A stretch of 37,065 nt of DNA. It comes from Mesotaenium endlicherianum. Taxonomy: Eukaryota > Streptophyta > Zygnematophyceae > Zygnematales > Mesotaeniaceae. The position numbers were made by a program, and so were the translations under genes. The notes beneath the pieces are model-generated. The model did no database searches and was not told the origin of the DNA. It was given only the letters and a program-made list of their open reading frames with translations. Below, in pieces: positions 26,000 to 35,765 of this stretch (position 1 is its first letter; each line of letters starts with the position of its first letter). The stretch lies in assembly GCA_009602735.1 (NCBI GenBank), contig WELA01013530.1, positions 1 to 37,065 of the forward strand, in the 5' to 3' direction.

Positions 26000-26336
26000 A
26001 TGGCAACAATAAAACTTGGATTAAGAGAGAACTGGCGACAGTTTACCCTACTGGTGATCATCAATGCCTTTGTAGGTGACAGGTCAGTACGGACTCCGGC
26101 CCTATCCTTTTTACCTGGGCGTATTCCGGCTCTGGAGAGATTTAGGTTATGCCATTGGCGCCATCATTACGGGCATCATTGCCGATGCCATTGGAATGAA
26201 TGCTTCCATTGTTTTTATAGGCAGCCTGACTTTTGTTTCTTTGTTGATCATTTATTACAGGATGAAATGCAATGATGATGATCTTTTGAAGATAAAAGAG
26301 TGGCCGAACAATAGATTGTTTGCCAGGCATTATTAG
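26000..26336 (+). pseudogene. MFS transporter, internally deleted and frameshifted
   Basis: The frame from 26000 gives a normal transporter start, MATIKLGLRENWRQFTLLVI, then turns into nonsense after about 26 codons. In the next frame, from about 26076, sequence typical of the C-terminal half of a major facilitator protein appears: LGVFRLWRDLGYAIGAI, ITGIIADAIGMNASIVFIG, then a last helix and soluble tail to 26336. The middle (roughly nine or ten helices) is missing. So the ends of the gene survive with a deletion and frame change at about 26075. It sits before the YeeE/YedE genes, where an intact transporter would fit a sulfur-related cluster. Confidence 0.75.
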
Positions 26337-26394
26337 AAAGAGATAGTACCTTGCTGAGAGAATTCTTGTTCCATTCAATCGTAAAATCTATTGT

Positions 26395-26958
26395 ATGTTA
26401 GAGATTATAAAACAGCCCTGGCCCTGGTATGTTTCAGGCCCGCTGATAGGGTTAATGGTGCCGCTGCTTTTATTACTCGGCAACAAAGCATTTGGTATCT
26501 CCTCGAGTCTCCGGCATGTTTGCGCGGCCTGCTTTCCGGCCAACATTCCTTTTTTCAAATACAACTGGAAACAGGAAGTATGGAATTTGTTTTTTGTAGC
26601 AGGTATTGCGATTGGCGCTTTTATTACCTGGCAATGGCTGTTCGATTATAACAGCATCCACCTGAACCCTAAGCTGCTGAATGAATTGAACAGTTATGGA
26701 ATTACCGATTACAAACAGGTAATACCCCATGAAGTAGTAAACTGGCAAGGATTGTTCACGCTGAAAGGATTTGTGTGTATCATAGGCGGAGGTTTTTTAA
26801 TTGGTTTCGGAACACGTTATGCCGGTGGCTGCACTTCCGGTCACGCCATATCCGGACTTTCCAATTTGCAATGGCCTTCATTGGTAGCCACCATTAGTTT
26901 TATGACGGGCGGATTCGTAGTTGCTAATTTTATTTTACCGGTTATTTTAAAAATCTGA
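26395..26958 (+). CDS. YeeE/YedE family sulfur transporter half, first subunit
   Basis: A 187-residue membrane protein with about four to five hydrophobic segments. It carries the YeeE/YedE cysteine signature GGCTSGH (C146) in the second repeat and a CAAC pair (C43, C46) after the first segment. The single-chain YeeE (TsuA) of other bacteria imports thiosulfate using such cysteines. Here the fold is split between this gene and the next, with a stop/start overlap of one base (TGATG), so the two should form one transporter. A role in thiosulfate or other sulfur uptake is inferred from the family. Confidence 0.88.
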   Translation: MLEIIKQPWPWYVSGPLIGLMVPLLLLLGNKAFGISSSLRHVCAACFPANIPFFKYNWKQEVWNLFFVAGIAIGAFITWQWLFDYNSIHLNPKLLNELNSYGITDYKQVIPHEVVNWQGLFTLKGFVCIIGGGFLIGFGTRYAGGCTSGHAISGLSNLQWPSLVATISFMTGGFVVANFILPVILKI

Positions 26959-27440
26959 TGATGGAAAATACTGTTGCTTACAATACGAAAGAAACTACCA
27001 GGAATGCAACACAAGCAACAAGCACTGTTGTTATTAACCTGAAATTCTTATTGGCTGGGATCTTCTTTGGTTTCCTGTTGATCAAGAGTGAAGTCATATC
27101 CTGGTTCAGGATACAGGAGATGTTCCGCTTTCAGAGTTTTCACATGTTTGGCATCATCGGCTCCGCCATTATGGTTGGTATGATTTCTATTTTCCTGATA
27201 AAAAAATTCAACCTGAAAACTATTAACGGAGAACCCATTGCAATAGCGCCAAAAAAGTTCAATAAAGGAATGATCTATGGAGGCTTGCTTTTCGGCTTTG
27301 GCTGGGCAATTACTGGCGCCTGTCCGGGCCCGCTGTTTGCACAAATCGGCAGTGGCGCCACAGTGGTTATGATAACATTGTTGAGCGCCATAGCGGGAAC
27401 CTGGACCTATGGAAGGTTCCGGGAAAAATTACCACACTGA
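26958..27440 (+). CDS. YeeE/YedE family sulfur transporter half, second subunit
   Basis: A 160-residue membrane protein (ATG at 26958 or the next codon, 26961) with about four hydrophobic segments. The conserved ACPGP motif with C122 (FGFGWAITGACPGPLFAQIG) is the partner of the CTSGH motif in the preceding protein; both are needed in full-length YeeE. Translation is coupled to the first half by overlapping stop and start codons. The N-terminal 25 residues are polar and poorly conserved in appearance. Confidence 0.88.
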   Translation: MMENTVAYNTKETTRNATQATSTVVINLKFLLAGIFFGFLLIKSEVISWFRIQEMFRFQSFHMFGIIGSAIMVGMISIFLIKKFNLKTINGEPIAIAPKKFNKGMIYGGLLFGFGWAITGACPGPLFAQIGSGATVVMITLLSAIAGTWTYGRFREKLPH

Positions 27441-27495
27441 TAATATAGCTACTCTAATGCAGGATTGTCAACGATAGAAGCTTGGAATTTTTTAG

Positions 27496-27503
27496 TAAAT
27501 TTG
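27496..27503 (+). promoter_or_regulatory. Candidate -7 box of the MntA/HepT pair
   Basis: TAAATTTG (TANNTTTG) ends six bases before the ATG at 27510, so the transcript could be leaderless or nearly so. The position also argues against the earlier in-frame start at 27465. No ideal -33 TTG. Confidence 0.35.
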
Positions 27504-27509
27504 ATTCTC

Positions 27510-27803
27510 ATGTACACCACCAGCCAAATATTGACCATTTTAAAAGAGAAAAAGGCATACTTGCAAGGCAAGTATCCGATTTCTGAATTGGGCGTTTTTG
27601 GCTCTTATGCAAGAGGGGATTTCAACGAGCAAAGTGACATTGACATTCTCGTTGATTTCAATGAAAGGATCGATGGGTTTGAATATATACGACTTGCCCA
27701 CGAATTGGAGGATACATTTAACCAGAAGGTTGATATCGTTTCCCGCAAAGGCATAAAGCCTCAATACTTACCTTATGTAGAGAAAAGCCTTATCCATGTC
27801 TGA
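27510..27803 (+). CDS. mntA: MntA-like minimal nucleotidyltransferase antitoxin
   Basis: A 97-residue nucleotidyltransferase with the GSX10DXD motif (GSYARGDFNEQSDID; G31-S32, D43, D45) that defines MntA. In type VII toxin-antitoxin systems MntA adds AMP to a tyrosine of the HepT ribonuclease and so inactivates it. The start at 27510 is preferred over an upstream in-frame codon (27465) because homologues begin near here and a -7 box precedes it. The gene overlaps hepT by 8 bases, the typical order and coupling of this module. The system probably acts in plasmid- or phage-related stress or island stabilisation; no other mobile genes are nearby. Confidence 0.88.
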   Translation: MYTTSQILTILKEKKAYLQGKYPISELGVFGSYARGDFNEQSDIDILVDFNERIDGFEYIRLAHELEDTFNQKVDIVSRKGIKPQYLPYVEKSLIHV

Positions 27804-28137
27804 ACGTAATCTATCCTTACTACTTACAGATATTAAGGTTTCAATTGAAAAAATTCTGGAGTATACAGCAGGAATGACTTTTGAATCTTATGAGGCTGAT
27901 TCAAAGACAAAAGACGCAGTAGAAAGAAATTTCGAAATTATTGGAGAAGCTGCATCGCGAATTACCGATGATTTTAAAAAGCTACACCCCAGTGTTGAAT
28001 GGCGTATTATAAAAGACTTCCGGAGTTTTATTATCCACGAATATTTTGGTATCAATAATCAGATTGTTTGGGATACCATTCAATACCGTTTGCCGGATTT
28101 ATTGCAAAAGATTTCAAGTTTAATTTTGACCGACTAA
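27796..28137 (+). CDS. hepT: HepT-like ribonuclease toxin (DUF86)
   Basis: A 113-residue all-helical HEPN protein. The RX4HXY motif is complete: R76-SFII-H81-E-Y83, where R and H form the RNase site of the dimer and Y83 is the residue modified by MntA in studied systems. Other DUF86 features are ERNFEIIGEAASRI (about 43-56) and the C-terminal VWDTIQYRLPDLLQKI. The gene appears intact, so the module is probably functional. It overlaps mntA by 8 bases, which fits antitoxin-first translation. Confidence 0.88.
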   Translation: MSERNLSLLLTDIKVSIEKILEYTAGMTFESYEADSKTKDAVERNFEIIGEAASRITDDFKKLHPSVEWRIIKDFRSFIIHEYFGINNQIVWDTIQYRLPDLLQKISSLILTD

Positions 28138-28200
28138 CAGGACTTAAAGCTGACACTTCCGTCCAAATGTTTTTCTGCAAAAACGGCTGAAAAATTTTTC

Positions 28201-28776
28201 TTATTTAGCTTCTTTTAGAGGGATATTATAACTTCCAACAACGGGAATAACCACATTGTTGGTGTTTTTAAAATTACAGGAAAAATTCCCTTTCACAATA
28301 TAAGTTACGTAAGTAGCCGTTGAATCTCTTTTTGTAATACTTGTTATATTATTTACCACATTGGCTGGCGCTAATACTGTGTTGCTAAAAAGGCTGGGAA
28401 TGCTATTATCTATCAAGCCAATCACTAAATCACCATTACAGCCACTCGTTGAAAGCAATAAACCCCCATCAAAAATTCTATGAGGACCCGGTTTAATGGG
28501 AGCAAAATCAAGATTGTTGCTGTAATGTTTAATATAACAGTCTAAATAATAAGCATCTACATTTATCTGACCAATATTTGTTATGTTGTAACTTTTATTT
28601 GACACACAACCCTGCTGATTAGGCAAAACAAATGTTGATACAGAACTTGTTGAATACTTTACATTCTGTATGTATGCATTTAAAAAGTAGGGAGAACTTA
28701 CATTGTTATCGCTTGTTTTGCCACAGGCAACTGACACAACGGAAAATATTAAACCGTATACTAAATATCTTTTCAT
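28201..28776 (-). CDS. Putative lipoprotein of unknown function
   Basis: A 191-residue protein with a lipoprotein signal: MKRYLVYGLIFSVVSVACGK, where the Cys at residue 18 would be lipidated. The mature part is rich in Asn, Ser, Thr and Val in short beta-like stretches and has three to four further cysteines (QGCVSNK, YLDCYIKH, STSGCNGD, FSCNFKN), perhaps forming disulfides in the periplasm. No domain was recognised. It is convergent with hepT and lies 48 bases after the BamA-like gene on the same strand, so it may be an envelope partner of that barrel. Confidence 0.7.
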   Translation of the reverse strand: MKRYLVYGLIFSVVSVACGKTSDNNVSSPYFLNAYIQNVKYSTSSVSTFVLPNQQGCVSNKSYNITNIGQINVDAYYLDCYIKHYSNNLDFAPIKPGPHRIFDGGLLLSTSGCNGDLVIGLIDNSIPSLFSNTVLAPANVVNNITSITKRDSTATYVTYIVKGNFSCNFKNTNNVVIPVVGSYNIPLKEAK

Positions 28777-28824
28777 AGTTTGATTATTTATTTAAATCCA
28801 TCTATTAACATCACTATTAAAGAA

Positions 28825-30045
28825 TTAGAACACCTCACCTAAGTTTACATAAAACCCACTGCTGCCATTTCCAAACCCATAATCCAAACAAAGATTCGCG
28901 CCAGACTTTTTATTGAGTTTTACACGTATCCCTGCGCCATAACCCGGCAATAAAGTATTATATGGTCTGAGGTTTCCGGAAAAATGTTCAACATTAAAAA
29001 ATACAACGCCTCCAAGCAATCCATTACGGGAAATGCCGTACCTGTATTCTGTTTCGAAATAAGTCATTTGTTTTCCCCTGAACCTGCTTTGTACATAGCC
29101 TCTTCCTGTGTTGTATTGATCATCCCATGCAGTACTTGGCAACAATAAATAGTTAAGATCCCCGACAAGTGTTAACCAGTTATAACTCCAAAAAGCTAAT
29201 GTGTTTTTAGAACCCCTCGGGAAATTTATATACTTTCTGGCGTCAATCAAAAGAGACGCCCATTCATCATCGCTGCCCAATTCTTGCAGGTTTTGCCTTA
29301 ATACCACATTTAAAAAATTACCTTTTTCAGGGTTTATTTGATTAGCCCTTGAATCATATAATAATTTAAAAACGGGACCACTTGCGGTTGCATTATTACC
29401 GATCTCTTTTTGTATAAACACATTGATCAATCTGGTTTGCGGATCAATTACTTTGATTTTCCAGAAATAATCATAATAAAACCCGATTCCGGCATAGAAA
29501 TCTTTGTAGACTCTTTTTAGAATTGTTTGGTGCAGCTTGATTAGATTAAAGTCAATCGTATGATTCTGGTTTGGATCTGTTGCCCCGCCTAGACCAAAAA
29601 TATCAGAAGGATAAGAAATATACCGGTTATCCGAAATGAAATTATACTTACCTCCTTTTGACCATATATCTGCATATAATGGGAAAATGATTTGATTATA
29701 TTGAGAGTAAGTAAGACTGGTTGTAATAGCGGAGATTTTTGCGCCCTCTCCTTTATCATTATAATAACCAATATTGGCGCCGATCAATCCTGCAAAACCG
29801 GTTTGTAAAGTATATCCTGCACCTGGAAGTACAGTCAAAAAATATTTTTTAGTTTTTTGTTTCCCGGCAAGCGAATCAATTTTTTTGTCTGCCCTTTTTC
29901 TACTGAACACGTCTTTTAAATCTTTATCGGGAATAGTAACCGAATCTTTTCTGTTTGTAATGGGTTTCGATGAATCTGCTTGTGAAAATAAATGCTGCGA
30001 CATAGTTATACAAATAACCAATAAGGGTGCAGCCTTAAGATGCAT
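28825..30045 (-). CDS. BamA/TamA family outer-membrane barrel protein (D15-like), POTRA-less
   Basis: The frame is open further upstream, but that part reads through palindromic repeats; the Met at 30045 gives a signal peptide (MHLKAAPLLVICITMSQHLFSQ) and a 406-residue product. After a charged linker (about 25-70) comes a 16-strand-type barrel: TVLPGAGYTLQTGFAGLIGANIGY near the start, then GPVFKLLYDSRANQINPEKGNFLNVVLR, characteristic of the bacterial surface antigen (D15) family, and RGYVQSRFRGKQMTYFETEYRY. It lacks POTRA repeats, so it is not the essential BamA; such short members occur in Bacteroidota with unknown roles. Confidence 0.82.
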   Translation of the reverse strand: MHLKAAPLLVICITMSQHLFSQADSSKPITNRKDSVTIPDKDLKDVFSRKRADKKIDSLAGKQKTKKYFLTVLPGAGYTLQTGFAGLIGANIGYYNDKGEGAKISAITTSLTYSQYNQIIFPLYADIWSKGGKYNFISDNRYISYPSDIFGLGGATDPNQNHTIDFNLIKLHQTILKRVYKDFYAGIGFYYDYFWKIKVIDPQTRLINVFIQKEIGNNATASGPVFKLLYDSRANQINPEKGNFLNVVLRQNLQELGSDDEWASLLIDARKYINFPRGSKNTLAFWSYNWLTLVGDLNYLLLPSTAWDDQYNTGRGYVQSRFRGKQMTYFETEYRYGISRNGLLGGVVFFNVEHFSGNLRPYNTLLPGYGAGIRVKLNKKSGANLCLDYGFGNGSSGFYVNLGEVF

Positions 30046-30130
30046 ACAGGGTAGTTTAAGTGCAAAATAATTTTTTATAATTAAAAGAAGCAGGTTTTGC
30101 CTTATTTCTTTTATTATCGGCGAAGCTCCA

Positions 30131-30156
30131 CCCACCGTCGCTGAAGCTATGGTGGG
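30131..30156. repeat. REP-like palindrome, copy A
   Basis: Stem CCCACC (30131-30136) / GGTGGG (30151-30156) around a 14-base loop GTCGCTGAAGCTAT. The loop matches copy B in length and in most positions, and the two arms carry compensating changes, so this is a repeat family and not a chance hairpin. Confidence 0.65.
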
Positions 30157-30190
30157 CAACGCCGCCTGGTTGTAAAGATACCGAACTCTT

Positions 30191-30207
30191 GTCGGGCGTT
30201 GCCCGAC
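30191..30207. repeat. Compact GC hairpin between the REP-like copies
   Basis: Stem GTCGGGC (30191-30197) / GCCCGAC (30201-30207) with a 3-base loop GTT, flanked by further GCCCGCC-like words. It may be part of the same composite repeat. Confidence 0.5.
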
Positions 30208-30245
30208 GAAGCCCGCCTCAAGAACAGCGTGTATAAAAAACAAAA

Positions 30246-30273
30246 GCCCGCCGTCACTGAAACTCTGGCGGGC
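30246..30273. repeat. REP-like palindrome, copy B
   Basis: Stem GCCCGCC (30246-30252) / GGCGGGC (30267-30273) around the 14-base loop GTCACTGAAACTCT. It ends four bases before the 3' end of tRNA-Pro, so it could also act as that gene's terminator or processing signal. Confidence 0.65.
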
Positions 30274-30277
30274 GAAG

Positions 30278-30300
30278 TCGGGATGACTGGATTCGAACCA

Positions 30301-30333
<33 letters not shown>

Positions 30334-30351
30334 GGGCTGCGCTACATCCCG
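30278..30351 (-). tRNA. tRNA-Pro (anticodon CGG)
   Basis: On the minus strand a 74-base cloverleaf can be drawn: acceptor CGGGATG/CATCCCG with discriminator A, D stem GCGC/GCGC, anticodon stem CTTCG/CGAAG enclosing loop TTCGGGA (anticodon CGG, reading CCG), and T arm GCTGG-TTCGAAT-CCAGT. CCA is not encoded and must be added. It lies between the palindromic repeats and the LpxO-like gene. Confidence 0.93.
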
Positions 30352-30399
30352 AAACCAATGATGATCTCATTCAGGGATGCTAAATTAAGATTTTCACAG

Positions 30400-31152
30400 T
30401 TAAGCCAGTACCTTATAGTACATTTTCTCCCAATCCTCGTTCTTCTTCAGCGCGTCTTTTACATAAATGGAATTCGTAATGCTGTTGATCACGAAGTTGT
30501 TGATGCGCTCTCCTATTTTGCTGTAAGGACGTTTGGTATCGATCAATAACACCACACGGATGCCATCTGAGTCATTCCATACTTCGTGGTTATAGGTATC
30601 GTCAAAGAAAACGGCTTTACCCTGTTCCCAATGAATATACTCTCTGTCCACACGCATACGGCACTCACCGGGTTTACCCGGAATGATCAGCCCGAGATGG
30701 GTTCTTACAATTCCTTTAAAGATGCCCTTGTGCGCAGGAATATGTTTACCTGGATGAAGGATGGAAAAAAATCCGGTCAGTAAATCGGGGATCTGATCTA
30801 ATACTTTAGCAGTAGCCGGACAGCGCTCGCGATTCTTTTCTGCTTTATGTCCGAAGCCTTGCAGGAAAAAAGTTTTCCATTTATTATCGGTTGTGAGCAA
30901 CGATTCAGCAGGTTGTATATCCTGGATATTGGGAAGATCGTTCTGGCTGGCCAGCAGGGCGTGCGCCTCCGCCTGAATGTTCTCCCAATTGTCCTCCAGA
31001 ATTTTTGCCCAGGGAAATTCTTCTTTTGGCAGGATAGGTTTGCTGCTCACTTTTGAAAAAGGGGTCATCAAATTTCCCAATCCCATTAAAACACGATTGG
31101 CTATTTGTAAAGTGAAAAAATGCGACAGTTTTGATTGTAGGTTATTAGGCAT
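30400..31152 (-). CDS. Aspartyl/asparaginyl beta-hydroxylase family protein (LpxO-like)
   Basis: A 250-residue iron/2-oxoglutarate dioxygenase of the Asp/Asn hydroxylase fold. The core has HPGKHIPAHKG (about 133-143), RTHLGLIIP with H152, VFFDDTYNHEVWN with H189, and RVVLLID with R199, consistent with metal and 2-oxoglutarate binding. The N-terminus has one hydrophobic or amphipathic stretch, and the family includes LpxO, which hydroxylates lipid A acyl chains, as well as peptide hydroxylases. The substrate is therefore not certain. It stands alone upstream of tRNA-Pro on the minus strand. Confidence 0.85.
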   Translation of the reverse strand: MPNNLQSKLSHFFTLQIANRVLMGLGNLMTPFSKVSSKPILPKEEFPWAKILEDNWENIQAEAHALLASQNDLPNIQDIQPAESLLTTDNKWKTFFLQGFGHKAEKNRERCPATAKVLDQIPDLLTGFFSILHPGKHIPAHKGIFKGIVRTHLGLIIPGKPGECRMRVDREYIHWEQGKAVFFDDTYNHEVWNDSDGIRVVLLIDTKRPYSKIGERINNFVINSITNSIYVKDALKKNEDWEKMYYKVLA

Positions 31153-31185
31153 ACTAGACGTTTAAAAGGTTTCCAAATTCAGAAA

Positions 31186-31193
31186 CAAAATTA
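31186..31193 (-). promoter_or_regulatory. Candidate -7 box of the LpxO-like gene
   Basis: The minus strand reads TAATTTTG (TANNTTTG), giving a leader of about 28 bases. No TTG at -33 spacing was found. Confidence 0.35.
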
Positions 31194-31347
31194 ATTTTTA
31201 TTACATCTGTCAGTACCCGGGCGCTTTGCCAGTCATCCAAATTTACCAATTTATAAAATATTATACAAAAGCAGCAGACATTACACATTGTCCAATGGCG
31301 TATTGAAAATTTAAACGGCGTAAATCGGATAACTGTCTTACTTTCGC

Positions 31348-31420
31348 TCTGCTTTAGGGGTGCCAATAAGAAAGGCTGAGATCATACCCTCGCACCTGAT
31401 CAGGATAATGCCTGCGCAGG
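31348..31420 (+). promoter_or_regulatory. TPP riboswitch (THI element)
   Basis: The thi-box is textbook: GGGGTGCC, then GAAAGGCTGAGA, ATACCCT, ACCTGATC and GGATAATGCCTGCG. The closing P1 helix is formed by TCTGC (31348-31352) and GCAGG (31416-31420). It precedes a complete thiamine operon, so binding of thiamine pyrophosphate should switch the operon off. Confidence 0.97.
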
Positions 31421-31431
31421 AAAAAGTAACC

Positions 31432-31455
31432 GATGCTCCGCATCTCTTATTTTCT
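31432..31455 (+). terminator. Possible expression platform of the TPP riboswitch
   Basis: GATGC (31432-31436) and GCATC (31440-31444) form a short hairpin followed by TCTTATTTTCT. It could be an intrinsic terminator controlled by the aptamer; the stem is only 5 bp, so translational control is an alternative. Confidence 0.4.
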
Positions 31456-31500
31456 CCCTTAAAGTACCTGTTCCTTATTCTTTCATTCTTAATCTGCGGT

Positions 31501-33577
<2,077 letters not shown>

Positions 33578-33582
33578 TTGTT

Positions 33583-34359
33583 TTGAAAACAACCCGACCA
33601 TATGTATTGAGTATTGCAGGCTTCGACCCCAGCGGCGGAGCCGGCATACTGGCCGATATCAAAACCATTGAAGCCAATGGCGGATATGGATTGGGGGTAT
33701 TATCGGCCAATACATTCCAGAACGATATCGCTTTTGAAAAGACCGAATGGATACCGATTGAAACGATCAAAGAACAACTGACCGTGTTGTTCAAAAGATT
33801 TCAAACACATCATTACAAGATCGGACTCATCGAAAGCCTCGAAGTACTGGAAGAACTGGTTGTTTTCATCAAAGCCCATCATGCCGGTGCCGTCATTACC
33901 TGGGATCCTATATTGAAAGCGAGTGCAGGATTCTCTTTTCATGATCGCATAGACAAGAGACGATTACAAGCAGTGATGAAACAGATCAGCGTTATTACAC
34001 CCAATATCCCTGAAGCAGAACAACTTTTTGGTGAAGGAGCAGCATTGCACCAACAATTACTGGAGAACAGTGAATACTGCGCCATTTACCTGAAAGGCGG
34101 ACATGCAACAGAAGTCATGGCTACCGATACATTGTATGCAGAACACACAACCTATACTTACCAGCAACCCAGGATCGCCTACGGCGAAAAACACGGAAGC
34201 GGCTGCGTATTATCTGCTGCATTGGCCACGCAACTTGCTTTGGGAAAAGACCTGCCAACAGCCGCAGAAAATGCAGGCAGGTACACACATTTATTTTTAT
34301 CCAGCAATCAAACATTGTTAGGATATCATCAATACCCGGTTTATCATGAAACAAATTAG
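33583..34359 (+). CDS. thiD: Hydroxymethylpyrimidine/phosphomethylpyrimidine kinase ThiD
   Basis: Phosphorylates HMP and HMP-P to the diphosphate used by ThiE. The 258 residues begin with a TTG codon, chosen because KTTRPYVLSIAGFDPSGGAG starts exactly as in the family and no suitable ATG exists. Ribokinase-fold motifs are GFDPSGGAG (13-21), the substrate-site segment NTFQND and the anion hole GSGC (205-208). It begins 5 bases after thiC and overlaps thiE by 14 bases. Confidence 0.95.
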   Translation: MKTTRPYVLSIAGFDPSGGAGILADIKTIEANGGYGLGVLSANTFQNDIAFEKTEWIPIETIKEQLTVLFKRFQTHHYKIGLIESLEVLEELVVFIKAHHAGAVITWDPILKASAGFSFHDRIDKRRLQAVMKQISVITPNIPEAEQLFGEGAALHQQLLENSEYCAIYLKGGHATEVMATDTLYAEHTTYTYQQPRIAYGEKHGSGCVLSAALATQLALGKDLPTAAENAGRYTHLFLSSNQTLLGYHQYPVYHETN

Positions 34360-34981
34360 TAAACTACAATACATCACCACATCTGCCGACCTGGCACGTA
34401 TGGCCTGCGAAGCCGGTGTTGACTGGATACAGTTGCGGCTGAAAAATATTACTTATGAAGCTTACAAAACAACAGCATTGGATGTACTTGCTGTTTGTCG
34501 TGAGCACCAGGCAAAACTGATCATCAACGACAATGTATCGCTGGCGTTGGATATTGGTGCCGATGGCGTGCATATAGGAAAAGAAGACATGCCGCTGTCG
34601 AAAGCCAGGGCCATCCTGGGCAATGATTATATCATTGGATGTACGGCCAACACACTGGAAGACCTGCGAAAAATTGCCAAAGGTCCGGCGGACTATATTG
34701 GATTAGGCCCTTATCGTTTCACCACTACCAAAGAAAAACTGAGTCCTGTATTAGGATTGCAAGGCTACCACGCTCTTTTTGAACAATTGATACAGGAAGG
34801 ATTGGTTATTCCACCCGTGGTGGGTATCGGCGGCATCTGTGCAGAAGACGTGCCGCTTTTACTGGAAACGGGTTTGCATGGTGTTGCTGTTTCCGCTGCT
34901 ATTTCACAGGCCCCGAAAGTGAAAAAAGCCGCGCGCGCATTTGTTGAGTTGTGTAACCATCATACCATTAAAACCGTTTGA
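34346..34981 (+). CDS. thiE: Thiamine phosphate synthase ThiE
   Basis: Joins HMP-PP and thiazole phosphate into thiamine phosphate. The 211-residue TIM barrel carries the family residues: QLRLK (29-33), NDN (61-63) for magnesium-pyrophosphate, [11 protein letters not shown] (71-81), GCT (98-100), and the phosphate loop [12 protein letters not shown]. It could be the related TenI, but it keeps the pyrophosphate-binding residues and is the only copy in the operon, so ThiE is preferred. It overlaps thiD and is followed by thiG after one base. Confidence 0.92.
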   Translation: MKQISKLQYITTSADLARMACEAGVDWIQLRLKNITYEAYKTTALDVLAVCREHQAKLIINDNVSLALDIGADGVHIGKEDMPLSKARAILGNDYIIGCTANTLEDLRKIAKGPADYIGLGPYRFTTTKEKLSPVLGLQGYHALFEQLIQEGLVIPPVVGIGGICAEDVPLLLETGLHGVAVSAAISQAPKVKKAARAFVELCNHHTIKTV

Positions 34982-34982
34982 G

Positions 34983-35756
34983 ATGAAAGATGCATTGATC
35001 ATTGGCGGACAATCATTCAACAGTCGCCTCATTACAGGAACCGGCAAATTCGGTAACCACCAGTTGATGGAAGAAGCGTTGCTCGCTTCCGGAACTGAAT
35101 TGGTAACGATGGCGTTGAAGCGTATAGAAAAAGACGACGACGATGATATATTGAAACATCTTCGCCATCCTTCCATACACTTACTGCCCAACACATCGGG
35201 TGTGCGCAATGCAAAAGAAGCAGTGTTCGCCGCGCAAATGGCCAGGGAAGCGTTGGAAACGAATTGGCTCAAACTCGAGATCCATCCCGATCCCAAATAC
35301 CTGTTGCCCGACCCCGTTGAAACGCTGGAAGCAGCAGCAGAACTGGTAAAACTCGGCTTCATTGTATTACCTTATATCCATGCCGATCCGGTGCTGTGCA
35401 AGCGGCTCGAAGAAGTAGGTGTTGCTGCTGTAATGCCGCTAGGTTCGCCCATTGGAAGTAACAAAGGATTGAAAACGATTGATTTCCTGCAAATCATCAT
35501 TGAACAAAGCAATGTGCCAGTGATTGTTGATGCAGGAATAGGCGCCCCCAGTCACGCTGCCGCCGCTATGGAGCTAGGCGCTGACGCTGTTCTTGTAAAC
35601 ACCGCCATCGCCGTCTCCGCAGACCCCATAACTATGGCCCTTGCCTTCAGGCAAGGGATAGAATCAGGAAGAAAGGCGTGGTTAGCAGGTTTGGGTGCAG
35701 TGAGCGATCATGCGCACGCCAGCAGCCCGTTCACACAATTTTTAGCAGAACTCTAA
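34983..35756 (+). CDS. thiG: Thiazole synthase ThiG
   Basis: Builds the thiazole phosphate ring from deoxyxylulose phosphate, dehydroglycine and the ThiS thiocarboxylate. The ATG at 34983 gives 257 residues; the frame is open slightly further up (34941) but that lies inside thiE. The Schiff-base lysine is K97 in NWLKLEI, and phosphate-binding loops GSPIGSNKG and [18 protein letters not shown] with [10 protein letters not shown] are present. thiH follows after 9 bases, and ThiG-ThiH normally form a complex. Confidence 0.96.
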   Translation: MKDALIIGGQSFNSRLITGTGKFGNHQLMEEALLASGTELVTMALKRIEKDDDDDILKHLRHPSIHLLPNTSGVRNAKEAVFAAQMAREALETNWLKLEIHPDPKYLLPDPVETLEAAAELVKLGFIVLPYIHADPVLCKRLEEVGVAAVMPLGSPIGSNKGLKTIDFLQIIIEQSNVPVIVDAGIGAPSHAAAAMELGADAVLVNTAIAVSADPITMALAFRQGIESGRKAWLAGLGAVSDHAHASSPFTQFLAEL

Positions 35757-35765
35757 ACAACCCCT

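Noticed and set aside
28169-28184. GTTTTT-CTGC-AAAAAC hairpin between hepT and the lipoprotein gene
   Set aside because: The stem is A/T only and is not followed by a T-run; it may contribute to termination but is too weak to call.
30046-30243. N-terminal extension of the BamA-like protein by 66 codons
   Set aside because: The extension translates the palindromic repeats and lacks a signal peptide; the Met at 30045 starts a good signal peptide.
31360-31500. N-terminal extension of ThiS by 47 codons
   Set aside because: It lies in the TPP riboswitch and its platform; ThiS from 31501 has the normal length.
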